From contig JAOQNJ010000001.1 of assembly GCA_025961275.1 (NCBI GenBank), positions 579,353-643,352 on the forward strand: a stretch of DNA of 64,000 bases, read 5' to 3'. The position numbers and the translations under genes were made by a program. Below are positions 9,529 to 18,242 of the stretch, one piece after another. The DNA is from Providencia alcalifaciens. Lineage in GTDB: Bacteria > Pseudomonadota > Gammaproteobacteria > Enterobacterales > Enterobacteriaceae. Numbering within the stretch: position 1 is the stretch's first letter; each line of letters begins with the position of its first letter. The notes beneath the pieces were generated by a model, which ran no database searches, had not been told where the DNA came from, and saw only the letters and a list, made by a program, of their open reading frames with translations.

Positions 9529-10894
9529 CTCGTGTTAGCTCTCCTAATACAGGCAATATGAGACGTAATTTATCAGAGGTCTCTTGATATTCTTTATCGG
9601 CTTGACTATCTGCAACAATACCACCGCCGGCCCAGCAGAATATCTGTTTTTTGTGAGTCAGTAGGGTGCGAATAGTGATATTTGTATCCATTTTTCCACA
9701 AAAACTAATATAGCCTATCGCACCGCAATAGCCATGCCGACGATGAGGCTCTAGATCTTCAATGATTTGCATTGCACGAATTTTTGGTGCACCAGTAATA
9801 GATCCACCGGGGAAACATGCTCGTAACAAATCTGTTGCAGTATAAGGTTGAGCGAGAGTTGCCGTAATGGTGCTAACTAAATGATGAACAGCAGGGAAAG
9901 GTTCTACCGCAAATAATTCGGGTACTTTAACCGTTCCTGGAACAGCAACACGACCGATATCATTGCGCAGTAAGTCGACAATCATCAGATTTTCAGCGTG
10001 ATCTTTAGGTGAATTAGCTAATTTTTCAGCTTGCTCTATATCTGCTACTTCATCTTCTAAACGAGGTAATGTTCCTTTGATCGGCCGAGTTTGAATATCT
10101 CTGTCGTTTAAAAGAATAAAACGTTCAGGCGAAACACTTAATACTGCGTTTTTAGGGAGACGCATAAAAGAAGAAAACGGTGCGCGATTACATTGGTTTA
10201 GTTGTAAAAATGCATCCCACTCATTTCCTTTGTAATTAGCCTGAAAACGTTGTGCGAGATTAATTTGATAGCAGTCACCACTGCGTAAATATTCATGTAT
10301 TTTGCCGATCTTTTGGTAATACTGTTCCTGCGTCATGTTTGAGTGCCATGGGCTAGTCAGCTTAAATTTACTTTTGCGAGATGCTTTTTGTTTCTGCAAC
10401 CAAGTTAAGCGCTCATTGACATCAGCATAGCTAAATAACGTTACTTTTTGTTCTAAATGGTCAATAATTAGTGCCCACTGATAAATACCTATCGCCATAT
10501 CAGGAAACTGTATTTCAGTTGTCGCTATCTGCGGAAGCCGTTCAACTCTACGACCTAAATCATAGCTCCAAATACCTAATGCTCCGCCTGTAAATGGTAG
10601 AGTATCATCTTGACAATTCTTGGGAGTAAACTGTTGAATGAGCATTTGCAGCAAAGTGAAAGGGTCATCATTTGACGTTTCAGTGACTTGCTGCTGTGTT
10701 ATTGTTGTTTCATCGCCAACAGTTATCAGTGTTGCAATAGGCTCAGCCACAATAATATCGAATCGATTATGTGAATGTTCAGCATTGCCTGAATGAAGAA
10801 GCATTGACCATGGTTGATGGGCTAGTGGCGTAAAATAGGCAATAGCTGCATCTGAGTGATAAGGGAGCTGTATTTTATTAATAACCATTTCCAT
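9521..10894 (-). CDS. pabB: Aminodeoxychorismate synthase component I
   Basis: PabB converts chorismate and ammonia (supplied by PabA) to 4-amino-4-deoxychorismate in folate synthesis. The 457-residue protein has the chorismate-binding fold. The lysine that distinguishes PabB from anthranilate synthase is present as K273 in PIKGTLPR, and the C-terminal substrate loop GGSITGAPK is intact. Two neighbouring ATGs (10894 and 10888) are possible starts. It forms an operon with nudL through an 8-bp overlap and is divergent from yoaH. Confidence 0.95.
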   Translation of the reverse strand: MEMVINKIQLPYHSDAAIAYFTPLAHQPWSMLLHSGNAEHSHNRFDIIVAEPIATLITVGDETTITQQQVTETSNDDPFTLLQMLIQQFTPKNCQDDTLPFTGGALGIWSYDLGRRVERLPQIATTEIQFPDMAIGIYQWALIIDHLEQKVTLFSYADVNERLTWLQKQKASRKSKFKLTSPWHSNMTQEQYYQKIGKIHEYLRSGDCYQINLAQRFQANYKGNEWDAFLQLNQCNRAPFSSFMRLPKNAVLSVSPERFILLNDRDIQTRPIKGTLPRLEDEVADIEQAEKLANSPKDHAENLMIVDLLRNDIGRVAVPGTVKVPELFAVEPFPAVHHLVSTITATLAQPYTATDLLRACFPGGSITGAPKIRAMQIIEDLEPHRRHGYCGAIGYISFCGKMDTNITIRTLLTHKKQIFCWAGGGIVADSQADKEYQETSDKLRLILPVLGELTRDD

Positions 10895-10996
10895 AAGCTA
10901 AAATCAAAACCTATAAAAGACTAATAGTGAGATTAACATATAATCTTATCTTAAGAAGATAATAGCTGTTAAAATTCCTTTAAATTTTTTTATTGT

Positions 10997-11060
10997 ATAC
11001 CCGTCCATACTTCAAGATGTCAGTCGGCAGCATAGGTAGCTGAATCCAACGACCTAAATT
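10997..11060. repeat. Fragment of a dispersed intergenic repeat (TATACCCGTC type)
   Basis: TATACCCGTCCATACTTCAAG is close to the terminal sequence of small palindromic repeats common between genes in Yersinia, Serratia and Morganellaceae. Only one end is recognisable here. The identification rests on memory of the motif. Confidence 0.35.
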
Positions 11061-11160
11061 TCAAGATTTAGTGTGATTTTAGAGGGGATTTCTCTGGTTT
11101 TATACAGACACCTTGAATTATTTTGTGTATAGATCTGCAATATCATTAAGAGGCTTAAAC

Positions 11161-11421
11161 ATGTTTTCAGGTATGCCAGCACTCAATCATCAACAACAAC
11201 AAGAAGCCGTTGATCGTATCCATCAGTTGATGGCGGATGGCATGAGTAGTGGTGAAGCGATTGCGCTTGTGGCTCAAGAAATCCGCGAGAAATTTAAAGA
11301 TAAAGAGCAAATTCACGCTTGTTTTGAAGATGAAGAGCAAAGCGAAGATAACGATGAATATATCGATGGTTATGTCGATGAATATGAAAGAAATGGTGAT
11401 GATGAAGGTGAAAATCAATAA
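11161..11421 (+). CDS. yoaH: YoaH family protein (UPF0181)
   Basis: An 86-residue protein of unknown function. Residues 1-45 ([20 protein letters not shown] onwards) match the conserved UPF0181 core, including [11 protein letters not shown]. The C-terminal half is a strongly acidic tail of Asp and Glu, longer than in E. coli YoaH (59 residues). The ATG at 11161 is chosen because family members start MF(A/S)G; an in-frame upstream start at 11113 would add 16 residues that look non-coding. It is divergent from pabB as in E. coli. Confidence 0.85.
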   Translation: MFSGMPALNHQQQQEAVDRIHQLMADGMSSGEAIALVAQEIREKFKDKEQIHACFEDEEQSEDNDEYIDGYVDEYERNGDDEGENQ

Positions 11422-11598
11422 CAACAAAACAAACTATTAACATTTATGCTAAAATCTGATACAAATTAGCTTAGTTATACCATTTTGGTTTCGATAATTA
11501 TTTTTTTATTTTAGTTAAAGTAGATAAATATTACATAAAATTAACTATAGTCACGAATCTAATTTGCCACCTAACATTGCTTAGGGATCGGAGGATGT

Positions 11599-11964
11599 AT
11601 GAAGGCTGGAAATAAAATTGGTTTTGTTTTAGGTAGCTGTGCGCTGTTATTTAGTTCAATCGCGTTCAGTACTAACCAAGATGAAGGTAAAGCAGCACCG
11701 TTCATTAGTTGTGGTAATTTATCTGAACCCCAAGTTGCTGCACAGGTCAAGAATGATTTTATGCACAATCGTTTACCTCGTTGGTCAGATGAGAAAGCAT
11801 TAGTGGGTAAAAAAGCAGTGGCTTGGGTTAATAATCAAGACGTGACAAAAACAGCTACAGGTTACCAAGTTCCGTTAATTGTAAGAGGTTCTAAATCTGA
11901 CTTGCACTACAATGTAAAAGTTGATTGTGAGAATTCGACGATTACATACAATACCGCAAAATAA
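11599..11964 (+). CDS. yebF: YebF family secreted protein
   Basis: A 121-residue protein with an N-terminal signal peptide (cut near residue 24 after SIAFS) and two cysteines, C38 and C110, that fit the single disulfide of YebF. The WSDEK, VAWV and VPLIVRG segments align with E. coli YebF, which reaches the medium through the outer membrane; its natural role is unclear, although it is related to the colicin M immunity protein. A strong GGAGG ribosome site precedes the ATG. The gene faces holE across a shared terminator. Confidence 0.85.
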   Translation: MKAGNKIGFVLGSCALLFSSIAFSTNQDEGKAAPFISCGNLSEPQVAAQVKNDFMHNRLPRWSDEKALVGKKAVAWVNNQDVTKTATGYQVPLIVRGSKSDLHYNVKVDCENSTITYNTAK

Positions 11965-11995
11965 ATTATAGTCGTTAATTTAACTATAATTGAAG

Positions 11996-12026
11996 AAAAA
12001 GGAGAAGATTAACTTCTCCTTTAATT
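11996..12026. terminator. Bidirectional terminator between yebF and holE
   Basis: AAAGGAGAAG-ATTAA-CTTCTCCTTT forms a 10-bp stem. On the minus strand it is followed by TTCTTC after a T run, and on the plus strand by TTAATTGTTT, so it can serve both convergent genes, with holE the better fit. Confidence 0.7.
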
Positions 12027-12053
12027 GTTTATAAATAGGTATTAAACGCTGCG

Positions 12054-12284
12054 CTAGCGATTTCTTGGCTCATAAGGGAGCCGAGCGAAGTTTTTGGAGA
12101 GGTGCCTATAATGTGTCAGTCTCTCCCTGAAATACTCTCTTAAATGCTCAGGCAAGCTGCGTTCAATGACGTCTGGAATGATGGCAATATTGTAGCGTTC
12201 TTTAAAGGCAACGCCTGATGCTTGCAGGTCAACGTTCACTTTATCCATTTGGTTTTTAGGCAATAATGCAAGGTTATGGCTCAT
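12054..12284 (-). CDS. holE: DNA polymerase III subunit theta
   Basis: HolE binds and stabilises the epsilon proofreading subunit in the core of DNA polymerase III. The 76-residue product aligns along its length with E. coli HolE (76), including [20 protein letters not shown] and the C-terminal RLPYEP. The ATG at 12284 (MSHNLALLP) is chosen to match family length; an upstream in-frame ATG at 12296 adds only four residues. It lies near copC-copD-yebY as in E. coli. Confidence 0.93.
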   Translation of the reverse strand: MSHNLALLPKNQMDKVNVDLQASGVAFKERYNIAIIPDVIERSLPEHLREYFRERLTHYRHLSKNFARLPYEPRNR

Positions 12285-12782
12285 ATCGATTCTCAATCAC
12301 TTCAAATTTCTGTTCTTAGTCTAGGGGCTATTGCTCTTTATGGCGTATTTTACAGCATTAAGCTGCTCTTGCTTAGTCCACTAATTAGCTAAGCACTAGT
12401 TTTCCTTTTTACCTTATGTAAAGGATTTTAATTAGAATGAAATTCGACCTCAAAGGACTACAGCTCCTAGCAATGTAACGAAAAAAAAACATAATTGCCA
12501 CTAGAGAAAATAGTGCACTTAATAATAACATTATTAACTTTTAAATAAGAATAATTCTTTTTCACACTAAAATATAATAATAAATCGATTAAAAATAATA
12601 AAAAAAGTGATTAAATATAATAGAAAATAGCTTAAAGATAATGAGATTGATTATTATTGATTATACAAAAAGTTATTAATTATCAGTAGATTGGTTTTTT
12701 TGTTTTATTAATGTTTTGGGGTTTTAATTATTTTTTTATTAGGCATAATAAAAGCATAAATGTTAATCGTGAAGGAATTAAA
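12285..12782. other. Long AT-rich holE-ftnA intergenic region
   Basis: About 500 bp without a gene. The first part holds copy A of the dispersed repeat listed separately. The part nearest ftnA is almost pure A/T with several A runs, the type of DNA that H-NS binds; E. coli ftnA is known to be silenced by H-NS and relieved by Fur. The ftnA promoter should lie in the last 100 bp but was not resolved. Confidence 0.45.
12355..12470 (+). repeat. Dispersed intergenic repeat, copy A
   Basis: It shares CTCTTGC(C/T)TAGT, a TAAxGGxTTTTAATT segment and the end AGCTCCT with copy B (30978-31104), and the TTTTAATTxGAAT core with copy C (49520-49610). It has an internal stem, TGCTTAG/CTAAGCA. All three copies lie in gaps between conserved genes and point the same way. 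Confidence 0.55.
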
Positions 12783-13286
12783 ATGTTAACTAATGACATG
12801 ATCAGTAAATTGAATGAACAGTTAAACCTTGAGTTTTATTCTGCTAATTTATATTTACAAATGAGCGCATGGTGTAGCGATAAAGGCTATGAAGGTGCAG
12901 CTGCATTTTTAAAAGCACATTCTCAAGAAGAAATGGAACATATGCAACGCTTGTTTGATTATCTTAGCGACACTGGTGCTCTACCATTATTGGGGCAAAT
13001 TGCAGCGCCACCAATAGCATTCGAGTCAATTGCAGATGTTTTTACTCGTACTTATGAGCACGAGCAGTATATCACTGGGGAAATTAATAAACTTGCTCAT
13101 CTTGCAATGACCACCCAAGATTATTCTACATTCAACTTTTTACAGTGGTATGTTTCAGAACAACACGAAGAAGAAAAATTATTTAAATCAATTCTTGATA
13201 AGTTGGATATGGTCGGTGAAAGTGGAAAAGCACTCTTCCTATTGGATAAAGACCTAAAAAATATGTCAGCAGCTACCCACGTATAA
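12783..13286 (+). CDS. ftnA: Non-heme ferritin FtnA
   Basis: FtnA assembles as a 24-mer shell that oxidises Fe2+ and stores iron. The 167-residue protein keeps the ferroxidase residues E17, E50 and H53, and further acidic ligands in the EHEQYI and EQHEEEK segments. The ATG at 12783 follows AAGGAAT and gives [17 protein letters not shown], matching E. coli FtnA; longer upstream in-frame reading has no ribosome site. It is followed by its own terminator. Confidence 0.95.
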   Translation: MLTNDMISKLNEQLNLEFYSANLYLQMSAWCSDKGYEGAAAFLKAHSQEEMEHMQRLFDYLSDTGALPLLGQIAAPPIAFESIADVFTRTYEHEQYITGEINKLAHLAMTTQDYSTFNFLQWYVSEQHEEEKLFKSILDKLDMVGESGKALFLLDKDLKNMSAATHV

Positions 13287-13301
13287 TACAAAACATTAAT
13301 A

Positions 13302-13350
13302 GCCTCATGAATGGTAGTGATTAATTTCAACGTTCATGAGCTTTTTTCTT
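13302..13350 (+). terminator. Terminator after ftnA
   Basis: CTCATGAA (13304) pairs with TTCATGAG (13333) and is followed by CTTTTTTCTTTT, 18 bp beyond the ftnA stop. Confidence 0.75.
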
Positions 13351-13472
13351 TTCATTTTGTGCCAATAATCACACCTTAAGCAGTTAAATCGTTTTTTTGG
13401 CAGATAAACGTTATTTCTTCCGTATAATGGTTGGCAATGATTCTAAATTCACCTGCAAATTAAGGGGTTACT

Positions 13473-13859
13473 ATGCCAATCCACCAATTAAAATCATCTT
13501 GGCGCAAACTAAGTGCAGTGGCAGTCTTATTTTTAGGAATGTCATTTCAGCAAGCATTTGCCCACGCACATTTAAAAGATCAACTTCCCGCTGAAGGTGC
13601 AGCAATTGAACAAGCACCTGAATCAATTACATTGAATTTCTCTGAAGGAATAGAGATTAATTTTACTAAAGTGAAGGTTACCGGCCCTAACAATACCGAA
13701 GTTAAAACGGGTAAAGCAGCATTAGATTCAGCTAACGATACTAAGGTTATCATACCGATTGAAGGTGAATTAGTGGCCGGGAAATATGATGTGAATTGGA
13801 GTGTTGTTTCAGTTGATGGACATAAAACTAAGGGTGAATATAGCTTCACAGTGAAATAA
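13473..13859 (+). CDS. copC: Periplasmic copper-binding protein CopC (YobA)
   Basis: A 128-residue periplasmic protein of the CopC family, which binds Cu2+ and passes it to CopD or holds it in the periplasm. The signal peptide ends at AFA, so the mature chain begins with H31 in HAHLKDQLP, the N-terminal histidine brace ligand. The second ligand cluster is D115 and H117 in SVDGHKTKG. The gene is 2 bp from copD, and the copC-copD-yebY order is that of E. coli yobA-yebZ-yebY. Confidence 0.94.
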   Translation: MPIHQLKSSWRKLSAVAVLFLGMSFQQAFAHAHLKDQLPAEGAAIEQAPESITLNFSEGIEINFTKVKVTGPNNTEVKTGKAALDSANDTKVIIPIEGELVAGKYDVNWSVVSVDGHKTKGEYSFTVK

Positions 13860-13861
13860 TT

Positions 13862-14758
13862 ATGTCACTTGAGGTTTTTTTTACTGTCATCCGATTCTCT
13901 CATTTTGTGGCTGTGATGTTGATGTGTGGAATGTCAATATTCGCAGTCATTCTTAGTGTTGGCGCCTTCAATCAAATTCTTCGTCATTTTCTCACTAAAG
14001 GTATTGTATTTAGTGCGATAATCACAGCTCTCACATCTTTTGGGTGGATGGCTGCCCAAGCTGGTTTGATGGGGGATGGTTGGGATGACGCATTTGATCT
14101 TGATATCTGGTCTAGTGTCATTAACACGACATTTGGGCAAATCTGGCGGTGGGAATTATTATGTTCATTTTTTACTCTAGGTGCGGTTTTCATACGATTA
14201 CATAATGTTAAGCTGTATCTTCTATTAGTACTGTCCATCATAATGCTTGGTTTGCATGCTTTTATTGGTCACGCTGCAATGAATCACGGGATCGCTGGTG
14301 ATCTTCATCGTTTAAACCAATTTATTCACCTTATCAGCGCGGCTTATTGGTTTGGTGGCTTATGGCCATTTTTGATTTGTATTCAATTTTTACGTGACAA
14401 GAAAGTACTTGCTACCGGATTAGAGAAACAAATATCTCTAAGTATGATCCGTTTCTCTAGATATGGTCATATCGCTGTCGCTTCTGTATTGATAACTGGG
14501 ATCATAAGTTCAATCACATTGTTGCCTAACTGGCCGTTTATCTATTCAGGTTCAGAATATCAATCATTATTATGGTTAAAAATTGTATTAGTTGGCTTAA
14601 TGGTGTTACTTGCATTACTTAATCGCTATATATTAGTACCGAATATAAAAAGAAAAGGGCGGTTGCAGTACTTGATCATTAATAGCTGGGCTGAGTTATT
14701 ATTGGGTACCATGGTAATTTTGGTGGTTGCTATTTTTGCAACCAATCAGCCTGTATAA
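13862..14758 (+). CDS. copD: Copper homeostasis membrane protein CopD (YebZ)
   Basis: A 298-residue inner-membrane protein of the CopD family with about eight predicted helices and histidines near membrane faces (SHFVAVM, FIGHAAMNHG, FIHLISAAYW). It is the expected partner of CopC in moving copper across the inner membrane, though transport direction is not settled in enterobacteria. Its start lies 2 bp after the copC stop, so the two are translationally coupled. Confidence 0.93.
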   Translation: MSLEVFFTVIRFSHFVAVMLMCGMSIFAVILSVGAFNQILRHFLTKGIVFSAIITALTSFGWMAAQAGLMGDGWDDAFDLDIWSSVINTTFGQIWRWELLCSFFTLGAVFIRLHNVKLYLLLVLSIIMLGLHAFIGHAAMNHGIAGDLHRLNQFIHLISAAYWFGGLWPFLICIQFLRDKKVLATGLEKQISLSMIRFSRYGHIAVASVLITGIISSITLLPNWPFIYSGSEYQSLLWLKIVLVGLMVLLALLNRYILVPNIKRKGRLQYLIINSWAELLLGTMVILVVAIFATNQPV

Positions 14759-14800
14759 TGTTAGTTATCGTGAATTCGACGTTTTAACAAGGTAATTTGA

Positions 14801-15148
14801 ATGAAACTGAAATTAGCACTTTGTTCTATGTTGTTAGCTAGTACTACGTTTAATGCAGCAGCGGCACCAATCGAATCAGTTAGCAAAAAACAATTTGGAG
14901 ATGATTGGCCATTTACGCGAGAAGAGGTCATGCTTGAGTGTAGAAGTAATGGTGCTCTGATTGTGATTAATCCTGCAACACTAGTGCAGTATCCTCTGAA
15001 TGATATCGCTAAGAATCAGATGGAGAAGAAAGAAATAAAAGCACAACCTGTTGATGTTTTATTAAAGCCAATTGATACTCAACAGAGCACTGAAGAGCGT
15101 GTATTACCTCTTAAATTAGCGGCTGAAAAGCTCTGCCAGAATTCATAA
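14801..15148 (+). CDS. yebY: YebY family protein (DUF2511)
   Basis: A 115-residue protein with a signal peptide (cut near residue 22, after NAAAA) and two cysteines (C47 in LECRSNG and C112 in KLCQNS) that could form a disulfide. It matches the DUF2511 family member YebY, whose gene follows yebZ in E. coli. Periplasmic location is predicted; a role in copper response is suggested by the operon context but not shown by sequence. Confidence 0.87.
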   Translation: MKLKLALCSMLLASTTFNAAAAPIESVSKKQFGDDWPFTREEVMLECRSNGALIVINPATLVQYPLNDIAKNQMEKKEIKAQPVDVLLKPIDTQQSTEERVLPLKLAAEKLCQNS

Positions 15149-15373
15149 TACAATTTTCAATCAAAATAATAGAACGTCATAAGTTATATGTGAAATGCTT
15201 ATAATTTATGATATTTTTTTATTTTATATCGAGTTAGTTTAAAAAATTATCATTATTGTTGATATAAAAACTACGAATCAATCAAAGAGTTTGATATGAC
15301 AAAATCAACAAGTAAATTATGTTAATAATATGTAAAATAATTGATAATTACAGTGGTAAGAGTGCGCTTTGCA

Positions 15374-15388
15374 AGCTAGTATTAAATT
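15374..15388 (+). promoter_or_regulatory. Probable SdsR promoter -10 region
   Basis: GCTAGTATTAA at 15375-15385 has the leading GCTA and trailing TTAA of a sigma-S -10 element and overlaps a TAGTAT hexamer. In E. coli SdsR is strictly sigma-S dependent. The match to the sigma-S consensus is partial in the middle. Confidence 0.4.
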
Positions 15389-15487
15389 GTACTTTGTTAC
15401 GTCTCAATGGCAAATTTTAGCGCACGGCTCTGCCAGAGCCATTTCCCAAGGCCCGGTAATCGGAATCTACCAGGCCTCTTTTTTTGC
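15389..15487 (+). ncRNA. sdsR: Small RNA SdsR (RyeB)
   Basis: SdsR is a sigma-S dependent, Hfq-binding RNA that represses mutS, tolC and outer-membrane protein mRNAs in enterobacteria. The conserved core is plain here: TTTTAGCGCACGG, a GGCTCT/AGAGCC hairpin, the single-stranded ATTTCCC, and a terminator (AGGCCCGGTA with TACCAGGCCT, then a T run at 15478-15485). The gene lies just after yebY, exactly its E. coli position. The first hairpin loop is shorter than in E. coli, and the 5' end is divergent and estimated. A RyeA-like antisense RNA may exist on the minus strand but no independent signal was seen. Confidence 0.88.
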
Positions 15488-15523
15488 CTGTATATCATGC
15501 CTGCAATAAAGTGGCTTCATTTT

Positions 15524-15757
15524 TTAAGACACTCTCATCACCCAATGGTGATTATCTTTATCGTAACGTTGACGATATAACAGCACTGGTTTTTCATTAA
15601 TCAACGCTGGAATACTGGTATTTTCATCCCAACCATCTAATTGCATGCAAAATTCAGTATCTGAATCGCAAGGAATACTGACGAGATCACTCTTACTGTC
15701 TGCCATGATTGCATCATTGATTTCATAGGAAGATATTTTTAAGTTAACTAAGCTCAC
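15524..15757 (-). CDS. yebV: YebV family protein (DUF1480)
   Basis: A 77-residue protein of unknown function that aligns with E. coli YebV (78 residues), with shared CMQLDGWDENTSIPALIN and a WVMR ending. The start is GTG at 15757, after GAGAGGTGG at 7-nt spacing; an in-frame ATG upstream would add 27 poorly conserved residues. It lies next to letB, as in E. coli except that the rRNA methyltransferase gene rsmF found between them there is missing. Confidence 0.85.
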   Translation of the reverse strand: MSLVNLKISSYEINDAIMADSKSDLVSIPCDSDTEFCMQLDGWDENTSIPALINEKPVLLYRQRYDKDNHHWVMRVS

Positions 15758-15902
15758 GATACCACCTCTCGATTTTGTAAGACAACAGGATAACGACTCA
15801 ATAAAATCAAGCATAGTATAAATGGAACCTATTTCCAAAATATATTTTAGATGAGATGGTGGGAAAGGTGTAATGTGTTTAAAACATACACCTTTCTAGT
15901 GA

Positions 15903-18242
15903 TTATTTTTTAGGGATGGCAGTACCCCAGTCTAACCAATCTTTTGGTGGTTCCAATTTCAGAATGAAATGCTGATCAGGATTTGCTTTTGCTGAAAGAG
16001 GTATTGTTGGAGGTGTCGCCAGTGAAATGCCACCTCGAACAAATTGTTGAAAGGTACCACTCTTTATCACGCCGCCTGTAAGGCCGAAAGATAAGTTGTA
16101 ACCAGAAGATAACCAGAACTCGGTATTATCACGAATGAGGTATTGGTACTCTTTACCAATTCGAGTGGATACGTAAACTCGGTCGGAAAGCTCTCCCAAA
16201 TAGAGGCTTGTCACAGTACCAATTTCAATTCCTCTGAATAGTAGAGGTGTGCCAACTTGAATCGAACCCACCTCACTAGCATCTAATATAATGGTTAAAC
16301 CATCTAAATAACGGGAGTCAGTGATGTTTGCCGTTTGTAATTCAAATTGGTAACGGTTTCTATTTCCTCTTCCAGGCTCAGCGTTGATATAAGGTTGGAT
16401 CAGAGTGTCAAGGTTATTAAAGCCCGCAGGGGATAATTCAGGAGTGACAATGGCGAAACGGCTACCACTTTTAGTGAAGGATTGAACATACTCAGGATAA
16501 AGAATCGCTTTAGCATTCACTTCACGATTGTTGGGTGATAATTTCAATGAATCTATTTGCCCGATATCAATACCTAAATAACGAATTGGCATGCCTTCAG
16601 AAAGTTTTGATGCATCATATGTAGTTAATGTTACAACACTACCAATCGCTTTAGCTGCTGTCTCCGTTGGATAAAGAGTATGCTGCCTAACGTTATCAGG
16701 CGCGGAAGTTTGAATGTTATCAAAACTAATTGCCCCTCTAATCGCTCGAGTCAATGGCGCTGCTTGAACTGTTAAGCCATTGCCATTGAATTGAACTTTT
16801 GCACCACCTTCGGCCCAAAAAACGCTTTGATCAGTTAATAGATCTCGATACTGGCTAGAGATATGAATATTAATGGCAAAGCCATCTTTTGAAGGTTTGA
16901 TGGAGACGATTTCACCGACGGTGAATTGGCGATAAAGGACAACAGAACCCGATTGAATATCGGGAAGTGTATTAGTGTTCAATGTGAGGGTGGTCGTTGG
17001 TGCAGAGCCTATCACACCGGATTTAGCATTGTCGTCATTACGATATAAAGGAAAAGTTTCAGGAAGAGTATCTTTACCTTTTCCAGCGATCAAATGAATT
17101 CCACCATCAAGCCATTCTTGTGGGGTTGCACCTTGGAATTGAACACCATTGAAGCCAAGTTGTACATCAACACGGCTATTAGCCACAAACTTGCTGTCTG
17201 CACGAATAAGATGTCGATATTCATCTAAAATAGCAATATTAAACGTCACTTTATCATCTAATAGGTGACGCTGTAACACTTCGCCTATCTTAATACCGCG
17301 ATAAACAACCGGTTGGCCATTATTAACCCCGTAGGTCTCTGGGGACCAGAGTAAAACCTTCAAAATCTCGTTATTTTGTTGTTCAGCGTTATCAATACCT
17401 TGCTTATTGGGTTGTAATACGAACTGTTGGCCGGCTTGAGCTGGTATGCTATCAGCAGGAGAGTCAAAGGCAACCGCACCATTAATAACAGCAGAAAGGC
17501 TTTCCATTTTAACATTCAGGCCTGAGTTAAGGTCAAATTCACCTTCAAAGCCTGATACATTCCAAAACTGGCTATTTTCACGCACTAAATTAGCGTAGCT
17601 TTTTTTAACGATAGCAGCAATAGAAACGCCTTTATCGTCGGGTAATATTGAGTAATCAGAAATGTAGCCTACAGGAACTTTGCGATAATAAATCGGTGAG
17701 TTTTCATGAAGAGAGCCAAGGTCTTTAGCGGTGAGATAAATTAATAATTGCCCCTCACCGGTTTGCAATTGAGGGGGAGAGTCTTGAGCGATGAAATCAT
17801 GCTGCTCTTTTCCTGTACTAGGTTGCATACCTATGTAGTTTCCGCCCACTAAAGCATCTAGGCCTGAAACTCCGGCTAAGGATGCTTTTGGTGTCACCAG
17901 CCAGAATTTTGTGCCAGATGTGAGGGCGGATTTCATATCTTTATTGATGCTCGCCTTCACAATAATTTTTTTCATATCTTGGCTGATAGTAACAGATTGA
18001 ACTAATCCAACTTCGACCCCTTGGTAGCGAATAGGCGTTCTGCCTGAGACAACTCCAGGGGCCGAGGAAAATTCAATTGTGACTTCAGTCCCTTGTTCTA
18101 GCCAGTTCTGAAACAGTAACCAGCCTGCAATAAACACAGCAACAAGTGGTAACAACCAAAATGGCGATATACGCGCTCTTTTGCGTAAAATGGCATTTTG
18201 CGCTTGTTCCGCAGGTTCATTTTGTTGATTTTGATTTTCCAT
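15903..18242 (-). CDS. letB: Intermembrane lipid transport protein LetB (YebT), six MCE domains
   Basis: LetB is anchored in the inner membrane and forms a tube of stacked MCE rings across the periplasm, through which lipids move between membranes. The 779-residue protein has a cytoplasmic N-terminus, one membrane helix (about residues 27-46) and six MCE domains beginning near residues 52, 164, 293, 415, 536 and 648. E. coli LetB has about 877 residues and seven MCE domains. Comparison of repeat motifs suggests that the domain equal to E. coli MCE3 is absent, since residues 295-330 after domain 2 match E. coli MCE4. It overlaps letA by 26 bp. Confidence 0.94.
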   Translation of the reverse strand: MENQNQQNEPAEQAQNAILRKRARISPFWLLPLVAVFIAGWLLFQNWLEQGTEVTIEFSSAPGVVSGRTPIRYQGVEVGLVQSVTISQDMKKIIVKASINKDMKSALTSGTKFWLVTPKASLAGVSGLDALVGGNYIGMQPSTGKEQHDFIAQDSPPQLQTGEGQLLIYLTAKDLGSLHENSPIYYRKVPVGYISDYSILPDDKGVSIAAIVKKSYANLVRENSQFWNVSGFEGEFDLNSGLNVKMESLSAVINGAVAFDSPADSIPAQAGQQFVLQPNKQGIDNAEQQNNEILKVLLWSPETYGVNNGQPVVYRGIKIGEVLQRHLLDDKVTFNIAILDEYRHLIRADSKFVANSRVDVQLGFNGVQFQGATPQEWLDGGIHLIAGKGKDTLPETFPLYRNDDNAKSGVIGSAPTTTLTLNTNTLPDIQSGSVVLYRQFTVGEIVSIKPSKDGFAINIHISSQYRDLLTDQSVFWAEGGAKVQFNGNGLTVQAAPLTRAIRGAISFDNIQTSAPDNVRQHTLYPTETAAKAIGSVVTLTTYDASKLSEGMPIRYLGIDIGQIDSLKLSPNNREVNAKAILYPEYVQSFTKSGSRFAIVTPELSPAGFNNLDTLIQPYINAEPGRGNRNRYQFELQTANITDSRYLDGLTIILDASEVGSIQVGTPLLFRGIEIGTVTSLYLGELSDRVYVSTRIGKEYQYLIRDNTEFWLSSGYNLSFGLTGGVIKSGTFQQFVRGGISLATPPTIPLSAKANPDQHFILKLEPPKDWLDWGTAIPKK

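Noticed and set aside
11167..11427. 86-codon hydrophobic frame on the minus strand opposite yoaH
   Set aside because: The hydrophobicity comes from reading the acidic Asp/Glu tail of yoaH backwards; yoaH has family similarity and the reverse frame does not.
13580..13849. 89-codon frame on the minus strand inside copC
   Set aside because: It is a shadow of a well-supported gene with a signal peptide and copper ligands on the plus strand.
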